Source: Psychrobacter sp. FME6 (lineage in GTDB: Bacteria > Pseudomonadota > Gammaproteobacteria > Pseudomonadales > Moraxellaceae). Taken from it: DNA of 54,186 bases. Below are positions 7,643 to 15,906 of this stretch, piece by piece. The DNA is taken from positions 1 to 54,186 of the forward strand of contig NZ_RRYW01000011.1 of assembly GCF_014861365.1 (NCBI RefSeq), given 5' to 3'. The stretch's first letter is position 1, and each line of letters starts with the position of its first letter. Below the pieces are notes generated by a model that worked only from the letters and a program-made list of their open reading frames with translations, did not search any database and had not been told where the DNA came from. Both the position numbers and the translations under genes were made by a program.

Positions 7643-9430
7643 ATGTCAGCTCAACAGTACTCGATAGTGATTGATTTGCGTTGGTGCCTAGACGAGCTGT
7701 TGGCAGATAAGGTGATCGATCAACGCGGCTACAATCTGGTGATTACTAGTCGCCGTGATAAAGCGCAGAATCCGCTACTAACGATTAGTGAGTTTGGTTT
7801 GCCAAATGGCCATGCACTGCATAATAGCCCTGACAATAAATTGACGCTGACATGGCTCAATCAATGGCTAGCTGCCAAAGCAGGTATGACACTGGTGCGT
7901 ATTGATCCGTTAAAAATAGATGTGCCTGCGGTGACGCAGCTGATGTCTTTTGAATACGCGCGCTCACAGCATATTCTGCCGATTGAAGTCACACTCGATG
8001 AAGTGATTATTGGCACCGATCAACCGTTTTATACCGATTGGCACGCCAACATTGAAAAACTCATCAAATCCAAAAGCTATCGTACGGTTTACCTCAACCC
8101 TGAACAGATTCAGCGCTACCGGCAAGAGTTTTATCAAGTCACGCAAGCAATTGCTGGCGCTAACTCTCTACACAAACGCGCGGCGGCTGACGTCACCAAT
8201 GTGGAAGCATTATTGCAGCTCGGTGATAATACCAACCCCGATGCCAACGATCAGCATATTGTCAAAGTCGTTGACTGGCTGTTGCAGTATGCCTTTGAGC
8301 AGCGTGCCAGTGATATCCATCTGGAGCCACGGCGCGAGACGGGCAAGGTGCGTTTTCGTATCGATGGCGTGCTGCATACCGTTTATGAGATGCCGCTGGC
8401 GATTATCGTCGCGGTTACGGCGCGGATTAAAATTTTAGGACGGCTCAATGTGGCAGAAAAACGTAAGCCGCAGGATGGACGCTTAAAAACGCGCACCCCA
8501 AAAGGATTGGAAACAGAGTTACGTCTTTCTACTATGCCGACCGCCTTTGGCGAAAAACTGGTCATGCGGGTTTTTGACCCTGAAGTACTGGTGCGCTCGT
8601 TTGCTCAGCTGGGTCTATCAGGTAAGCAGCTAGAAACATGGCATGAACTGACGGCGCATCCAAATGGTATTATTCTGGTGACAGGTCCGACGGGTTCGGG
8701 TAAAACCACCACTTTATATAGCACCCTCAAGCAACTGGCGACTGAACAGGTAAACGTCTGTACCATTGAAGACCCAATTGAGATGATTGAACCGGCCTTT
8801 AACCAAATGCAGGTCAACCCTGGCGTTGATTTGCACTTCGCTGATGGCATTCGCTCTTTGATGCGTCAAGACCCTGACATCATTATGGTGGGGGAGATTC
8901 GTGATGCTGAAACCGCGAATATGGCAGTGCAAGCGTCCTTAACGGGACATTTGGTACTCTCAACGCTGCATACTAATGATGCGCCAAGCTCAATCACCCG
9001 CCTACATGATTTGGGCATTCAGCCGTTTTTGACGTCAGCGACTATATTGGGGGTGATGGCACAGCGGTTGTTACGGACATTATGCCCGCATTGCAAAAAA
9101 GCCGTCGATGTTACGGCAGATAGTGAGATTGCCATTCAGTGGCAGGAATTGGTTCAGCCTTGGCGTGCTGCCGCGCCAGCACAGATTTATACAGCGCAAG
9201 GTTGTGAGCACTGTCGCCATACTGGTTATCAGGGTCGCGTTGGACTATATGAAATCATGCCGCTATCCAATGAGCTAAAAAAACTGGTTGCCGCTGACAC
9301 CAATTTAGATGTGCTGAAACAGCAAGCGTATCGTGAGGGCGTACAACCACTACGTTTATCGGGGGCGAAGCGTATTAGTGAAGGGCTGACGACTATAGAA
9401 GAAGTGATGCGAGTGGTGCCTCTTTATTAA
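7643..9430 (+). CDS. gspE: type II secretion ATPase GspE
   Basis: 595 residues, within the GspE/PilB family range. An N-terminal GspE-N-like region is followed by the ATPase core: ASDIHLEP at about 225, Walker A GPTGSGKTT at 348-356, the Asp box CTIEDPIE, Walker B region RQDPDIIMVGEIRD near 410-421, and the His box LSTLHTNDA. A zinc-binding tetracysteine pair, CPHC at 481-484 and CEHC at 521-524, is typical of this branch. It should power pseudopilus assembly from the cytoplasmic face. The minor pseudopilin genes lie 3 kb downstream at 12403-15857; such splitting is usual in Moraxellaceae. A PilB role in type IV pili is the alternative, made less likely by the closeness of gspH-K. Confidence 0.82.
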   Translation: MSAQQYSIVIDLRWCLDELLADKVIDQRGYNLVITSRRDKAQNPLLTISEFGLPNGHALHNSPDNKLTLTWLNQWLAAKAGMTLVRIDPLKIDVPAVTQLMSFEYARSQHILPIEVTLDEVIIGTDQPFYTDWHANIEKLIKSKSYRTVYLNPEQIQRYRQEFYQVTQAIAGANSLHKRAAADVTNVEALLQLGDNTNPDANDQHIVKVVDWLLQYAFEQRASDIHLEPRRETGKVRFRIDGVLHTVYEMPLAIIVAVTARIKILGRLNVAEKRKPQDGRLKTRTPKGLETELRLSTMPTAFGEKLVMRVFDPEVLVRSFAQLGLSGKQLETWHELTAHPNGIILVTGPTGSGKTTTLYSTLKQLATEQVNVCTIEDPIEMIEPAFNQMQVNPGVDLHFADGIRSLMRQDPDIIMVGEIRDAETANMAVQASLTGHLVLSTLHTNDAPSSITRLHDLGIQPFLTSATILGVMAQRLLRTLCPHCKKAVDVTADSEIAIQWQELVQPWRAAAPAQIYTAQGCEHCRHTGYQGRVGLYEIMPLSNELKKLVAADTNLDVLKQQAYREGVQPLRLSGAKRISEGLTTIEEVMRVVPLY

Positions 9431-9500
9431 AGCGCGCCGTTGCATTGATTCCAAATCGCCAAACTTGTTTTAACAAAACATCGCCTTATAGCTTGAGCCT

Positions 9501-10166
9501 TTAACGTTCCCAGCGTACATTTTGGCGCATAATTTTGGCTGGCGTGCCCGCAACCATACAGTTTGGTGTTGTAATGGGTTTATTGACAAATGCGCCTGCC
9601 GCGATGATACAACCACTAGCAATAGAGACGTTTTTAGAAATGGTTACATTGGCGGCAATCCAAATATGGTCGCCTAAAATAACGTCAGTATGGGCTTTAT
9701 TTAATCGCACATTAGAGTCTGTGTCATAAACCTTGTGAACGTCAGTGGCACGAATTTCAATACCGCGTGATATCATGCAGGCCTTGCCAATAGTGACGCT
9801 TTTGTCACGTGCCAAAATATAGCAGTCAATGGCAGTGGTACGCGCGCCGATATGAATGTGCAAATGATTACCGACTATTAATAACTGACCTGAGAATTTG
9901 ACCTGTTCTGCAATGGTGATTTGATTGTGATTACCATTGATATCGATTTTTAACGTGTTGAATTTGCCGTGCTCACCGATGGTAATTTGATTATCATGGC
10001 CTTTACGAATAGTAATCGCCGAATTGCCAATGATACGTACGTCTTTGGCAATCTCGATGTGGTTATTGTGTCCTTTGTCTTGTAATAAAAACCGTTGCTT
10101 ATATAGCAGTTTTGGTATCCATCTTGTTATGGCAGAGGGAAGCGTAATAGTTTTTTTATGGTTCAT
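9501..10166 (-). CDS. left-handed beta-helix O-acyltransferase (LpxA/WbbJ-like)
   Basis: 221 residues. From about residue 35 the sequence shows hexapeptide repeats ([LIV]-G-x4 type: IEIAKDVRIIGNSAITIRKG, ITIGEHGKFN, ITIAEQVKFS) and then the acetyltransferase end pattern VILGDHIWIAANVTISKNVS, SGCIIAAGAFVNKPI and VAGTPAKIMR. This C-terminal pattern is that of CysE/NodL/WbbJ-type enzymes that acetylate sugars in polysaccharides. No glycosyltransferase is adjacent, so the substrate is unknown. It faces gspE tail to tail. Confidence 0.8.
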   Translation of the reverse strand: MNHKKTITLPSAITRWIPKLLYKQRFLLQDKGHNNHIEIAKDVRIIGNSAITIRKGHDNQITIGEHGKFNTLKIDINGNHNQITIAEQVKFSGQLLIVGNHLHIHIGARTTAIDCYILARDKSVTIGKACMISRGIEIRATDVHKVYDTDSNVRLNKAHTDVILGDHIWIAANVTISKNVSIASGCIIAAGAFVNKPITTPNCMVAGTPAKIMRQNVRWER

Positions 10167-10246
10167 AATAAAAGGCTTATGAAAAGTAAATAAATAGTTG
10201 ATGAGAATCCTGATAGTGTATCGTTAAATCCCACTTGAAAATAGCT

Positions 10247-10352
10247 TATACCAAACCCAAAAAGTACGATTAGCTGTGTCAAACTCGTTTAGTCTACCGT
10301 GCGTAGCACTTGCACCCGTTTTCCTTGCTACTCTAATTTTTGTGAATGGTAT
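10247..10352. repeat. dispersed repeat, copy B, with inverted ends
   Basis: About 105 bp. The left end ATACCAAACCCAAAAA and the complement of the right end, AATACCATTCACAAAAA, form an imperfect inverted repeat. The inner part 10284-10352 matches 5015-5084 closely. Inside is a CTAC-CGTGC-GTAG palindrome overlapping GTGC-GTA-GCAC. It has no coding capacity. It looks like a small non-autonomous or REP-like element. Confidence 0.6.
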
Positions 10353-10382
10353 TACTTTAGAGCAATAACTACAATTACCATT

Positions 10383-10450
10383 TAGAGTATGTCATCAATT
10401 AGCACCTTTAATCATATTAAGCCTCACAATCTAAATGATGACACGCCCTA
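10383..10450. mobile_element. 68-bp MITE-like element
   Basis: The left end TAGAGTATGTCATCAATTAG and the complement of the right end, TAGGGCGTGTCATCATTTAG, match at 16 of 20 positions. Nothing between them is coding. The right-end TAGGGCGTGT equals the first ten bases of the IS5-type end at 53814. Together with the neighbouring repeat it fills most of the 340-bp gap between the acyltransferase and tatD. Confidence 0.6.
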
Positions 10451-10508
10451 CATCTTTAATGCCAAATTTTTTTACTGAACTGATAAAGTTCTACTAACGA
10501 GATTATTT

Positions 10509-11297
10509 ATGTTTACTGATAGCCACTGCCACCTTAACCGATTAGATTTAACCAAGTATGATGGTCAATTGTCTGGGGCGATTGCCGCGATGAAAGCAGC
10601 CAATGTCACTCGAGCGATGGCCATTATGTGTGATTTTGCTGAATATGATGAGATTGCCAATATTGTCAGTACTTATGGTGATGAGGCGCTCAATCTTGGC
10701 ATGAGCGTCGGTATCCATCCTTGTGAAGATATCGATATATTGCAGTCAGCAACGGTTGAGCGTTTGGTAGAAACGGCCAATGCCGATCATGTATGGGCGA
10801 TTGGGGAGACGGGGCTAGATTATTACTGGTCAACGGAGAATAAAAAAGAGCAGCAAGCCAGCCTTGCACGTCATATTCATGCCAGCCAACGTCTAAAAAA
10901 ACCATTGGTGATACATATGCGTGACGCCAAAGAAGATACGATTGATATTCTAAAAGCGGAAGGTGCTGAGCACGGCATTATTCATTGCTTTACCGAAGAC
11001 TGGGAAACCGCCAAACGCGCCTTAGACTTAGGGTTTTATATTTCCTTTTCAGGTATTGTCAGCTTTAAGAGTGCGCAAAACATCAAAGATGCGGCAAAAA
11101 ACATGCCTAGAGAACGCATACTCATTGAGACTGATAGCCCTTATTTAGCGCCTGTTCCCAAGCGTGGTAGACCGAACGAGCCTGCGTATGTACCCTACGT
11201 GGCAAGTTGTATTGCCGAGATGTATGGTTGTAGTGCGGAGGAGGTAGGCTCGCTGACAGCAAAAAACTTTGAAAATTTACTGGCACAGTATCACTAA
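10509..11297 (+). CDS. TatD-family metal-dependent deoxyribonuclease/hydrolase
   Basis: 262 residues, typical for the family. Metal ligands are visible: the HCH triad at residues 6-8 (FTDSHCHL), Glu in AIGETGLDYYW, His in LVIHMRDA, His in IIHCFTEDW, and Asp in LIETDSPYLAP. These build a TIM-barrel two-metal site. It is closest in style to the YcfH/YjjV branch, whose members act as DNases or in D-aminoacyl-tRNA hydrolysis; which applies cannot be told from sequence. It is separated from the TetR gene by 230 bp. Confidence 0.88.
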   Translation: MFTDSHCHLNRLDLTKYDGQLSGAIAAMKAANVTRAMAIMCDFAEYDEIANIVSTYGDEALNLGMSVGIHPCEDIDILQSATVERLVETANADHVWAIGETGLDYYWSTENKKEQQASLARHIHASQRLKKPLVIHMRDAKEDTIDILKAEGAEHGIIHCFTEDWETAKRALDLGFYISFSGIVSFKSAQNIKDAAKNMPRERILIETDSPYLAPVPKRGRPNEPAYVPYVASCIAEMYGCSAEEVGSLTAKNFENLLAQYH

Positions 11298-11527
11298 AAT
11301 GGTTATGCTATGACCACTCAGTCATTTATTAGATAGCCTTAAGGTTTATGCGCTAAGCAATCGAAATACTACGCGTAACGATATGATTATCCATGACTAT
11401 TTAGCAAATACAAGCATATTTTCTATTGTGGTTCTCGATCAGTCTTTGTACAGCCACCGACTTTTTGCCGAAGCATCGATATAAACGATGGTCATATGCT
11501 TCATCTTGTCAGATTTTAGGAGAGATT

Positions 11528-12208
11528 ATGAGTCGTCAGCATCAGTTCAAGGCACGAGAAGAGAATATCTTAGCGATGGCAGAACAACTGCTACTTGAGT
11601 CAGGCGATGGTGATATCACTTTAGACAGTTTAGCCGATCAGCTTGATTTGGCTAAAGGCACGCTATACAAGCATTTCTCCAGTAAAGATGAGCTTTATCT
11701 GCGTATTATTATTCGTTACGAAGAGCAGCTGTTTGAGATCAATCGTATTGATGATTGTCCATCGGCAGGTGTGGCGCGTATGATTTTTCAGCAGCTGTTT
11801 AATCCGCAAAAAGCCATGCTACTTAACCAAATCGAAGAACGCTTGGCGGCATCAGTGACCGGTCTTAACCGCCTGTTTGGTGAGTTGTATGATATTCGCC
11901 GTCAGCGTATGAAGCGCTTGATTGTCATTATTAGTGCCTATTTAAAAGATGAGCGCAGTAGTTTGAGTACGCGCGATTATTTGTCTTCTATTTGGGCAAT
12001 GGGTCAGGGCGGGGCGGGGCTATTAAACTCAAGCTTTTATCAGCGTTATCTGGGTCGCCGTGATACCTTACGTTATGCTTTTGTTCAGCAAATGCTCGAG
12101 TTGCCTAGCCACTATCCGGCTGATGATGAGGTGATGGATGAGGATATGCAGGAATTGGTAGAACAAATTGAGACCGAATCAGAAGAACACCGCAATACCA
12201 ATTATTAG
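11528..12208 (+). CDS. TetR/AcrR-family transcriptional regulator
   Basis: About 226 residues from the ATG at 11528, preferred over an upstream in-frame ATG at 11426 because AGGAG sits at 11518-11522 and the TetR domain starts right after it. The N-terminal helix-turn-helix is clear (ITLDSLADQLDLAKGTLYKHFSSKDELY, about residues 28-57). The ligand-binding C-terminal part is not diagnostic, and the tail is very acidic. The target genes are unknown; it lies between tatD and the gspH operon. Confidence 0.85.
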   Translation: MSRQHQFKAREENILAMAEQLLLESGDGDITLDSLADQLDLAKGTLYKHFSSKDELYLRIIIRYEEQLFEINRIDDCPSAGVARMIFQQLFNPQKAMLLNQIEERLAASVTGLNRLFGELYDIRRQRMKRLIVIISAYLKDERSSLSTRDYLSSIWAMGQGGAGLLNSSFYQRYLGRRDTLRYAFVQQMLELPSHYPADDEVMDEDMQELVEQIETESEEHRNTNY

Positions 12209-12402
12209 TGTCTTTATTACAATGTCTTTATTGGGCTGTTAGTCGTTGAAATAAGTTTTGGTAAGATAGCGTGTTGCCATATATTATATTGCAGCACGGT
12301 AAAGAATATTCGCTAGCAGCCTTTAAAAACTCACTGATTTTGTCAGCCAATTATAGCATCACTCTTCATACCACAACCTAATCATAGGCTTATAGGTGCA
12401 AT

Positions 12403-13254
12403 ATGCCGGTCACTGCCAAGACTCAGTCCAGATCAGCCGCCATTTGCCATTTAGACTTAAATGTTTTAAATGTAAGCAGCCAAAGTCCATCATATGATCA
12501 AGTAGATACCGCGCCAGTATCTTATACGCATTTTCATTCACATTATCATTATTCCTCATTAAAAAATCCTCACGCTTCCTCTTCTAATCTATCAGTAAGT
12601 ACTCACCGGCAAGCGGGCTTTACCCTTGTCGAAATAATGGTGGTGGTGGTTATTCTATCTATATTTGCTGGCATGATGAGCTTATCGGTTGGCGGTAGTG
12701 AATCACGCAAAAACCGTGCTTTTTATGAGCATTTAACGGACTCTCTCAGCTATGTGCGGCTTTTATCTGCCGAACGTATGCAACCGATGGGGTTAAGTTT
12801 GCAAGCGGATAAACAAGGTCAAGTCACCCCTGTTATCGTTACCCTGTCCAACCCCTATGTCGCTTATCAAACGGTTCCTGTTACGTCGGCTACTAGGGAT
12901 AGTACCCCTAAAAATGCCATGGAATTATCTGCAGATTTAACCAGTATGTCTGGTGCTGTCGGAGATAAACCACCCACGCCAAGTTGGAACATTGAGCCAG
13001 AAATGAGTTTGCCCGAACTGCCTACTGGCGTGAGTTTAAGCGTGCAAAGTCTAGATGCGGGTAATGTATCAAATACTGGGCAAGCCCGAGCTATGCAGCC
13101 TTGGTTTTCCGATCAAGCCGTCCCGCAAGTGCTATGGTTTGGCACCGGTCAAGCAACACCTGTGACGATTGAAGTACGTCATAACTCACGTTTGGTGGGC
13201 GAAGTTATTACCATTATGCCCGATGGCAGTATGTCGATAGGACAAGGGCAATAG
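12403..13254 (+). CDS. gspH: minor pseudopilin GspH with an unusually long leader
   Basis: 283 residues. The prepilin cleavage motif RQAG/FTLVEIMVVVVIL places Gly at 72, Phe at 73 and Glu at 77, followed by the hydrophobic helix. The leader of 72 residues, rich in Ser and His, is far longer than the 5-25 residues common in the family. I see no in-frame ATG, GTG or TTG close to the cleavage site to shorten it. The ATG at 12403 has a modest GGTG upstream. The remaining part is a GspH-like soluble domain with a polar insertion. It is the first gene of gspHIJK, and its stop is 3 bp from the gspI start. Confidence 0.82.
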   Translation: MPVTAKTQSRSAAICHLDLNVLNVSSQSPSYDQVDTAPVSYTHFHSHYHYSSLKNPHASSSNLSVSTHRQAGFTLVEIMVVVVILSIFAGMMSLSVGGSESRKNRAFYEHLTDSLSYVRLLSAERMQPMGLSLQADKQGQVTPVIVTLSNPYVAYQTVPVTSATRDSTPKNAMELSADLTSMSGAVGDKPPTPSWNIEPEMSLPELPTGVSLSVQSLDAGNVSNTGQARAMQPWFSDQAVPQVLWFGTGQATPVTIEVRHNSRLVGEVITIMPDGSMSIGQGQ

Positions 13255-13257
13255 CAG

Positions 13258-13902
13258 ATGATTGATAGTTATAAAACCAAACCTGTTTATACCAAGCAAA
13301 AGCGGCCCCTATCACAGCGTGAAGGTGGATTTACCTTGATTGAGGTAATGGTGGCGCTAGCGATTTTAGCCGTGGTTGCCGTGGCTGCTAGCCGAGCCAG
13401 TAGCGCCTATCTGAGCTCGGTTGAGGTATTACGCACCCGCACGCTTGCCCATTTTGTCGCCCAAAACGCGGCGGCTGATTTACGGATTCAAGAAACCTGG
13501 CTGAAAGCGAATAAAACCCAAAAAATTACTGCCCAAGGTCGCGATTGGCAAATTATAATGACAGTTAGTGATGCCATAACGCCAGCATTAAAGGAAGTGA
13601 ATATCGCTGTAGCACCTGTTATAGATGGGCAAGCGCGTAACGCAGTGACTGATATCGATGTAATGCTTAGTAATCCAAAGCAAGGTGTGGGTAGTTTAGA
13701 TTTAAGTCGTTTGGGAAAAGGTGACTTAGATAAAAGTGATTTAGATAAAAATGATTTAGATAAAAATGATTTAGATAAAAGTGATTTAGATAAAAATGAT
13801 TTAGATAAAAATGATTTAGGTAAAAATGATTTAGATAAAAATGATTTAGATAAAAATGATTTAGGTAAAAGCGAGCTTGGTCAAATAGGAGGAAATCCAT
13901 GA
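13258..13902 (+). CDS. gspI: minor pseudopilin GspI with a DLDKN repeat tail
   Basis: 214 residues against about 120-130 for typical GspI. The cleavage motif REGG/FTLIEVMVALAIL puts Gly at 24 and Phe at 25. The GspI core runs to about residue 150. After it come ten pentapeptide units of the form DL(D/G)K(N/S) at about 156-205 and a degenerate ELGQI, encoded by 15-bp tandem DNA repeats at 13723-13872. GspI is the bridging minor pseudopilin that nucleates the tip with GspJ and GspK. The stop overlaps the gspJ start (ATGA). Confidence 0.85.
   Translation: MIDSYKTKPVYTKQKRPLSQREGGFTLIEVMVALAILAVVAVAASRASSAYLSSVEVLRTRTLAHFVAQNAAADLRIQETWLKANKTQKITAQGRDWQIIMTVSDAITPALKEVNIAVAPVIDGQARNAVTDIDVMLSNPKQGVGSLDLSRLGKGDLDKSDLDKNDLDKNDLDKSDLDKNDLDKNDLGKNDLDKNDLDKNDLGKSELGQIGGNP
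13723..13872 (+). repeat. 15-bp tandem repeat inside gspI
   Basis: Ten near-identical 15-bp units of the type GATTTAGATAAAAAT, with single-base variants giving S for N or G for D. The unit is a multiple of three, so gain or loss of copies keeps the frame and changes only the length of the protein tail. Confidence 0.92.
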
Positions 13903-14768
13903 AATCAAGTTATGGATTTACCTTACTTGAGCTGATGGTTGCCATGGCAATATTTGCGATGTTGGCAGTGGCGGGCTGGCAGGTGTTTGATGGCGTGAAC
14001 CGCGCCCGTGAACGTGCGCAGTTTCATGCTGATAATGTGGCGGCATTGCAATATGCTTATTTGCAGCTGCAACAAGACATGGGGCAAATCATCCCTTATC
14101 AAGCACCTAATACTCAAAATACAAGTAGTTCTAATAGCAGTATAAATAACACTACAAATTCCAATGTCAATAATAGCACACCAGCAAATGAAGTAGAGCC
14201 TGAGCCTTTTATGCGCTTAGATAGCGAGCATGTCAGCTTTGTCCGCTTTGCTGATCCTGACCCACGCTATCAAAGTAGCGCTAGTGTGCAGCATATTGAA
14301 TATGTGTTTGCAGATGAGCGTTTGATTCGCCGTCAATATACTAGTATCGACAGCGGGCGTGATAGCGTCAGCTTAGATAGTGTATTGCTCGAAGGTGTGA
14401 CCGCGGGGCGTTGGCAAGCTTATTTACCAGAACTGAGTAAAAAATTCCCTGACACGGATAGTACGAATAATGTCAACGGTACAAATAGAACAACAGGGCA
14501 AATGGCCAATAAAACCAACGCAACACCTGAGGTTGTACTGATACCCAAAGGTGTCGCTGTCAGTTTTACCTATCAAGATATGCCAATCGTGTGGCAATGG
14601 GCACTCGCCCCGCAGCCGCTACCGAATATCAGTCAAGATAATGTTAATAATGCAACTAATAATCCTAGTGGTAGCAATAGCAACAGTAATAATAATGGCA
14701 CTAGCAATGGCAATGTAGAAAATAATAACTCAGGGAATACTATTGAAAATGTGCCATCTGGTCAATGA
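13899..14768 (+). CDS. gspJ: minor pseudopilin GspJ with Asn-rich inserts
   Basis: 289 residues against about 200 in typical GspJ. A short leader ends at Gly6 with FTLLELMVAMAIFAML following, Glu at +5. Two low-complexity Asn/Ser/Thr-rich stretches are present, one at about 68-98 and one forming the C-terminal 45 residues or so. Between them the GspJ core is visible (PEPFMRLDSEHVSFVRFADPD, HIEYVFADERLIRRQY). GGAGG in the end of gspI is its ribosome binding site. It partners GspI and GspK at the pseudopilus tip. Confidence 0.85.
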   Translation: MKSSYGFTLLELMVAMAIFAMLAVAGWQVFDGVNRARERAQFHADNVAALQYAYLQLQQDMGQIIPYQAPNTQNTSSSNSSINNTTNSNVNNSTPANEVEPEPFMRLDSEHVSFVRFADPDPRYQSSASVQHIEYVFADERLIRRQYTSIDSGRDSVSLDSVLLEGVTAGRWQAYLPELSKKFPDTDSTNNVNGTNRTTGQMANKTNATPEVVLIPKGVAVSFTYQDMPIVWQWALAPQPLPNISQDNVNNATNNPSGSNSNSNNNGTSNGNVENNNSGNTIENVPSGQ

Positions 14769-14780
14769 TAGAGGCAATTT

Positions 14781-15857
14781 ATGCCAATGATAGCTAACTC
14801 TCAGCGTGGGGTTGCGCTGCTGACTATTTTATTATTGGTGGTCAGTATTACGGTGGTCGCAGGGGCGATGCTTGCCAGTCAAAAGATTGCGATTAGGCGC
14901 AGCAGTTTATTGTTTGACCAAAATCAGTTATTACAAGATATCAATACTGGACAGCAATTAGCGCTGACAATTATCCGCGCTGACGATGAGCTAAATGACA
15001 CCGATAGCACACAAGATATTTGGGCGCAGCCATTACCGCCTTATACATTGGACAGGCATAGTATTGGCATCGAAGTGCGCGATGAAGCCGGTCGTTTTAA
15101 TATCAATAATTTATATCATCATGGCGCAGTAGATACTGCCGCTTTGACCGTTTTTCAGCAATTGTTAACACAGTTGAATGTAGAGCCTGACATTGCAATT
15201 GCCATTCTTGATTATCAAGATACCGACAGCGAAGTTTATCAAGACGGTGGCGATGAAAGTGTGGTTTATAATCAGCAGTCCAGTAACTCGGCGGATAAAA
15301 ATTTGGCCAATCAAGCTTTTGTCAGTGTCGATCAGTTAGAAGAGGTTAAGGGCGTCAATGCTGAAGTGTTAGCATTGCTACGACCTTATATCACCGTCGT
15401 ACCCTATTATTTGCCTATTAATATTAATACGGCAAGTCCGGTGCTGCTTGCGGCGTTGATAGATGGTGCGACCAGTAAGCAGATACAGGCGGTTATTGAT
15501 CTACGAGAAAAACAAGCATTTACGTCCGTTGATGATGTGTGGCAATTGCCGATTTTAAGTGGCTTAAATGAAGAGCAAAGAAAGGCCATAACGCCATTAT
15601 TAGCCGTTGATAGCCAAGCTTTTATGGCGCTTATCACTGCTAGCGATAATGCAACTGTCGGTCAGGCAAGACAGCGTTTTGCAACTATCGTCATTAGCAA
15701 AATGGCGACCGATGATGAGAGAGAAAGTAGTAACAACAATAATGGTCGAAATGATAATAATAGCGAGAATAATGCTACCAATGACGACAAAAATAAAACG
15801 CCCAAGGATATCAAAGTCGTAGCACAGCGACTTTGGGCATTTCGACCAGTTTTTTGA
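14781..15857 (+). CDS. gspK: minor pseudopilin GspK
   Basis: 358 residues. The leader MPMIANSQRG is followed by VALLTILLLVVSITVVAGAM; the residue at +5 is Thr, not Glu, as is known for the GspK family. The core has the typical DEAGRFNINNLY sequence and two helix-hairpin-helix-like stretches of the T2SSK domain (INTASPVLLAALIDGA, FTSVDDVWQLPIL). The C-terminus carries an Asn-rich stretch at about 312-340. GspK caps the pseudopilus. A palindrome CAAAGTCG/CGACTTTG at 15812-15835 lies in the 3' coding end and might contribute to termination. Confidence 0.88.
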   Translation: MPMIANSQRGVALLTILLLVVSITVVAGAMLASQKIAIRRSSLLFDQNQLLQDINTGQQLALTIIRADDELNDTDSTQDIWAQPLPPYTLDRHSIGIEVRDEAGRFNINNLYHHGAVDTAALTVFQQLLTQLNVEPDIAIAILDYQDTDSEVYQDGGDESVVYNQQSSNSADKNLANQAFVSVDQLEEVKGVNAEVLALLRPYITVVPYYLPININTASPVLLAALIDGATSKQIQAVIDLREKQAFTSVDDVWQLPILSGLNEEQRKAITPLLAVDSQAFMALITASDNATVGQARQRFATIVISKMATDDERESSNNNNGRNDNNSENNATNDDKNKTPKDIKVVAQRLWAFRPVF

Positions 15858-15906
15858 CCGCTATTTTAAATGACTATTATTAAAAATAGTAAAAGCGTTA
15901 ACAGCC

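Noticed and set aside
11426..11527. Upstream ATG that would lengthen the TetR regulator by 34 residues
   Set aside because: The added residues are not TetR-like, and AGGAG fits the ATG at 11528.
13723..13872. Possible CRISPR array
   Set aside because: The 15-bp units are contiguous, without spacers, and translate as part of gspI. No cas genes are in the window.
13667..13900. Minus-strand open frame with repeated FYLNH units
   Set aside because: It is the exact antisense of the DLDKN repeat in gspI; the repeat keeps stops out of the other frames. It has no ribosome binding site or family resemblance.
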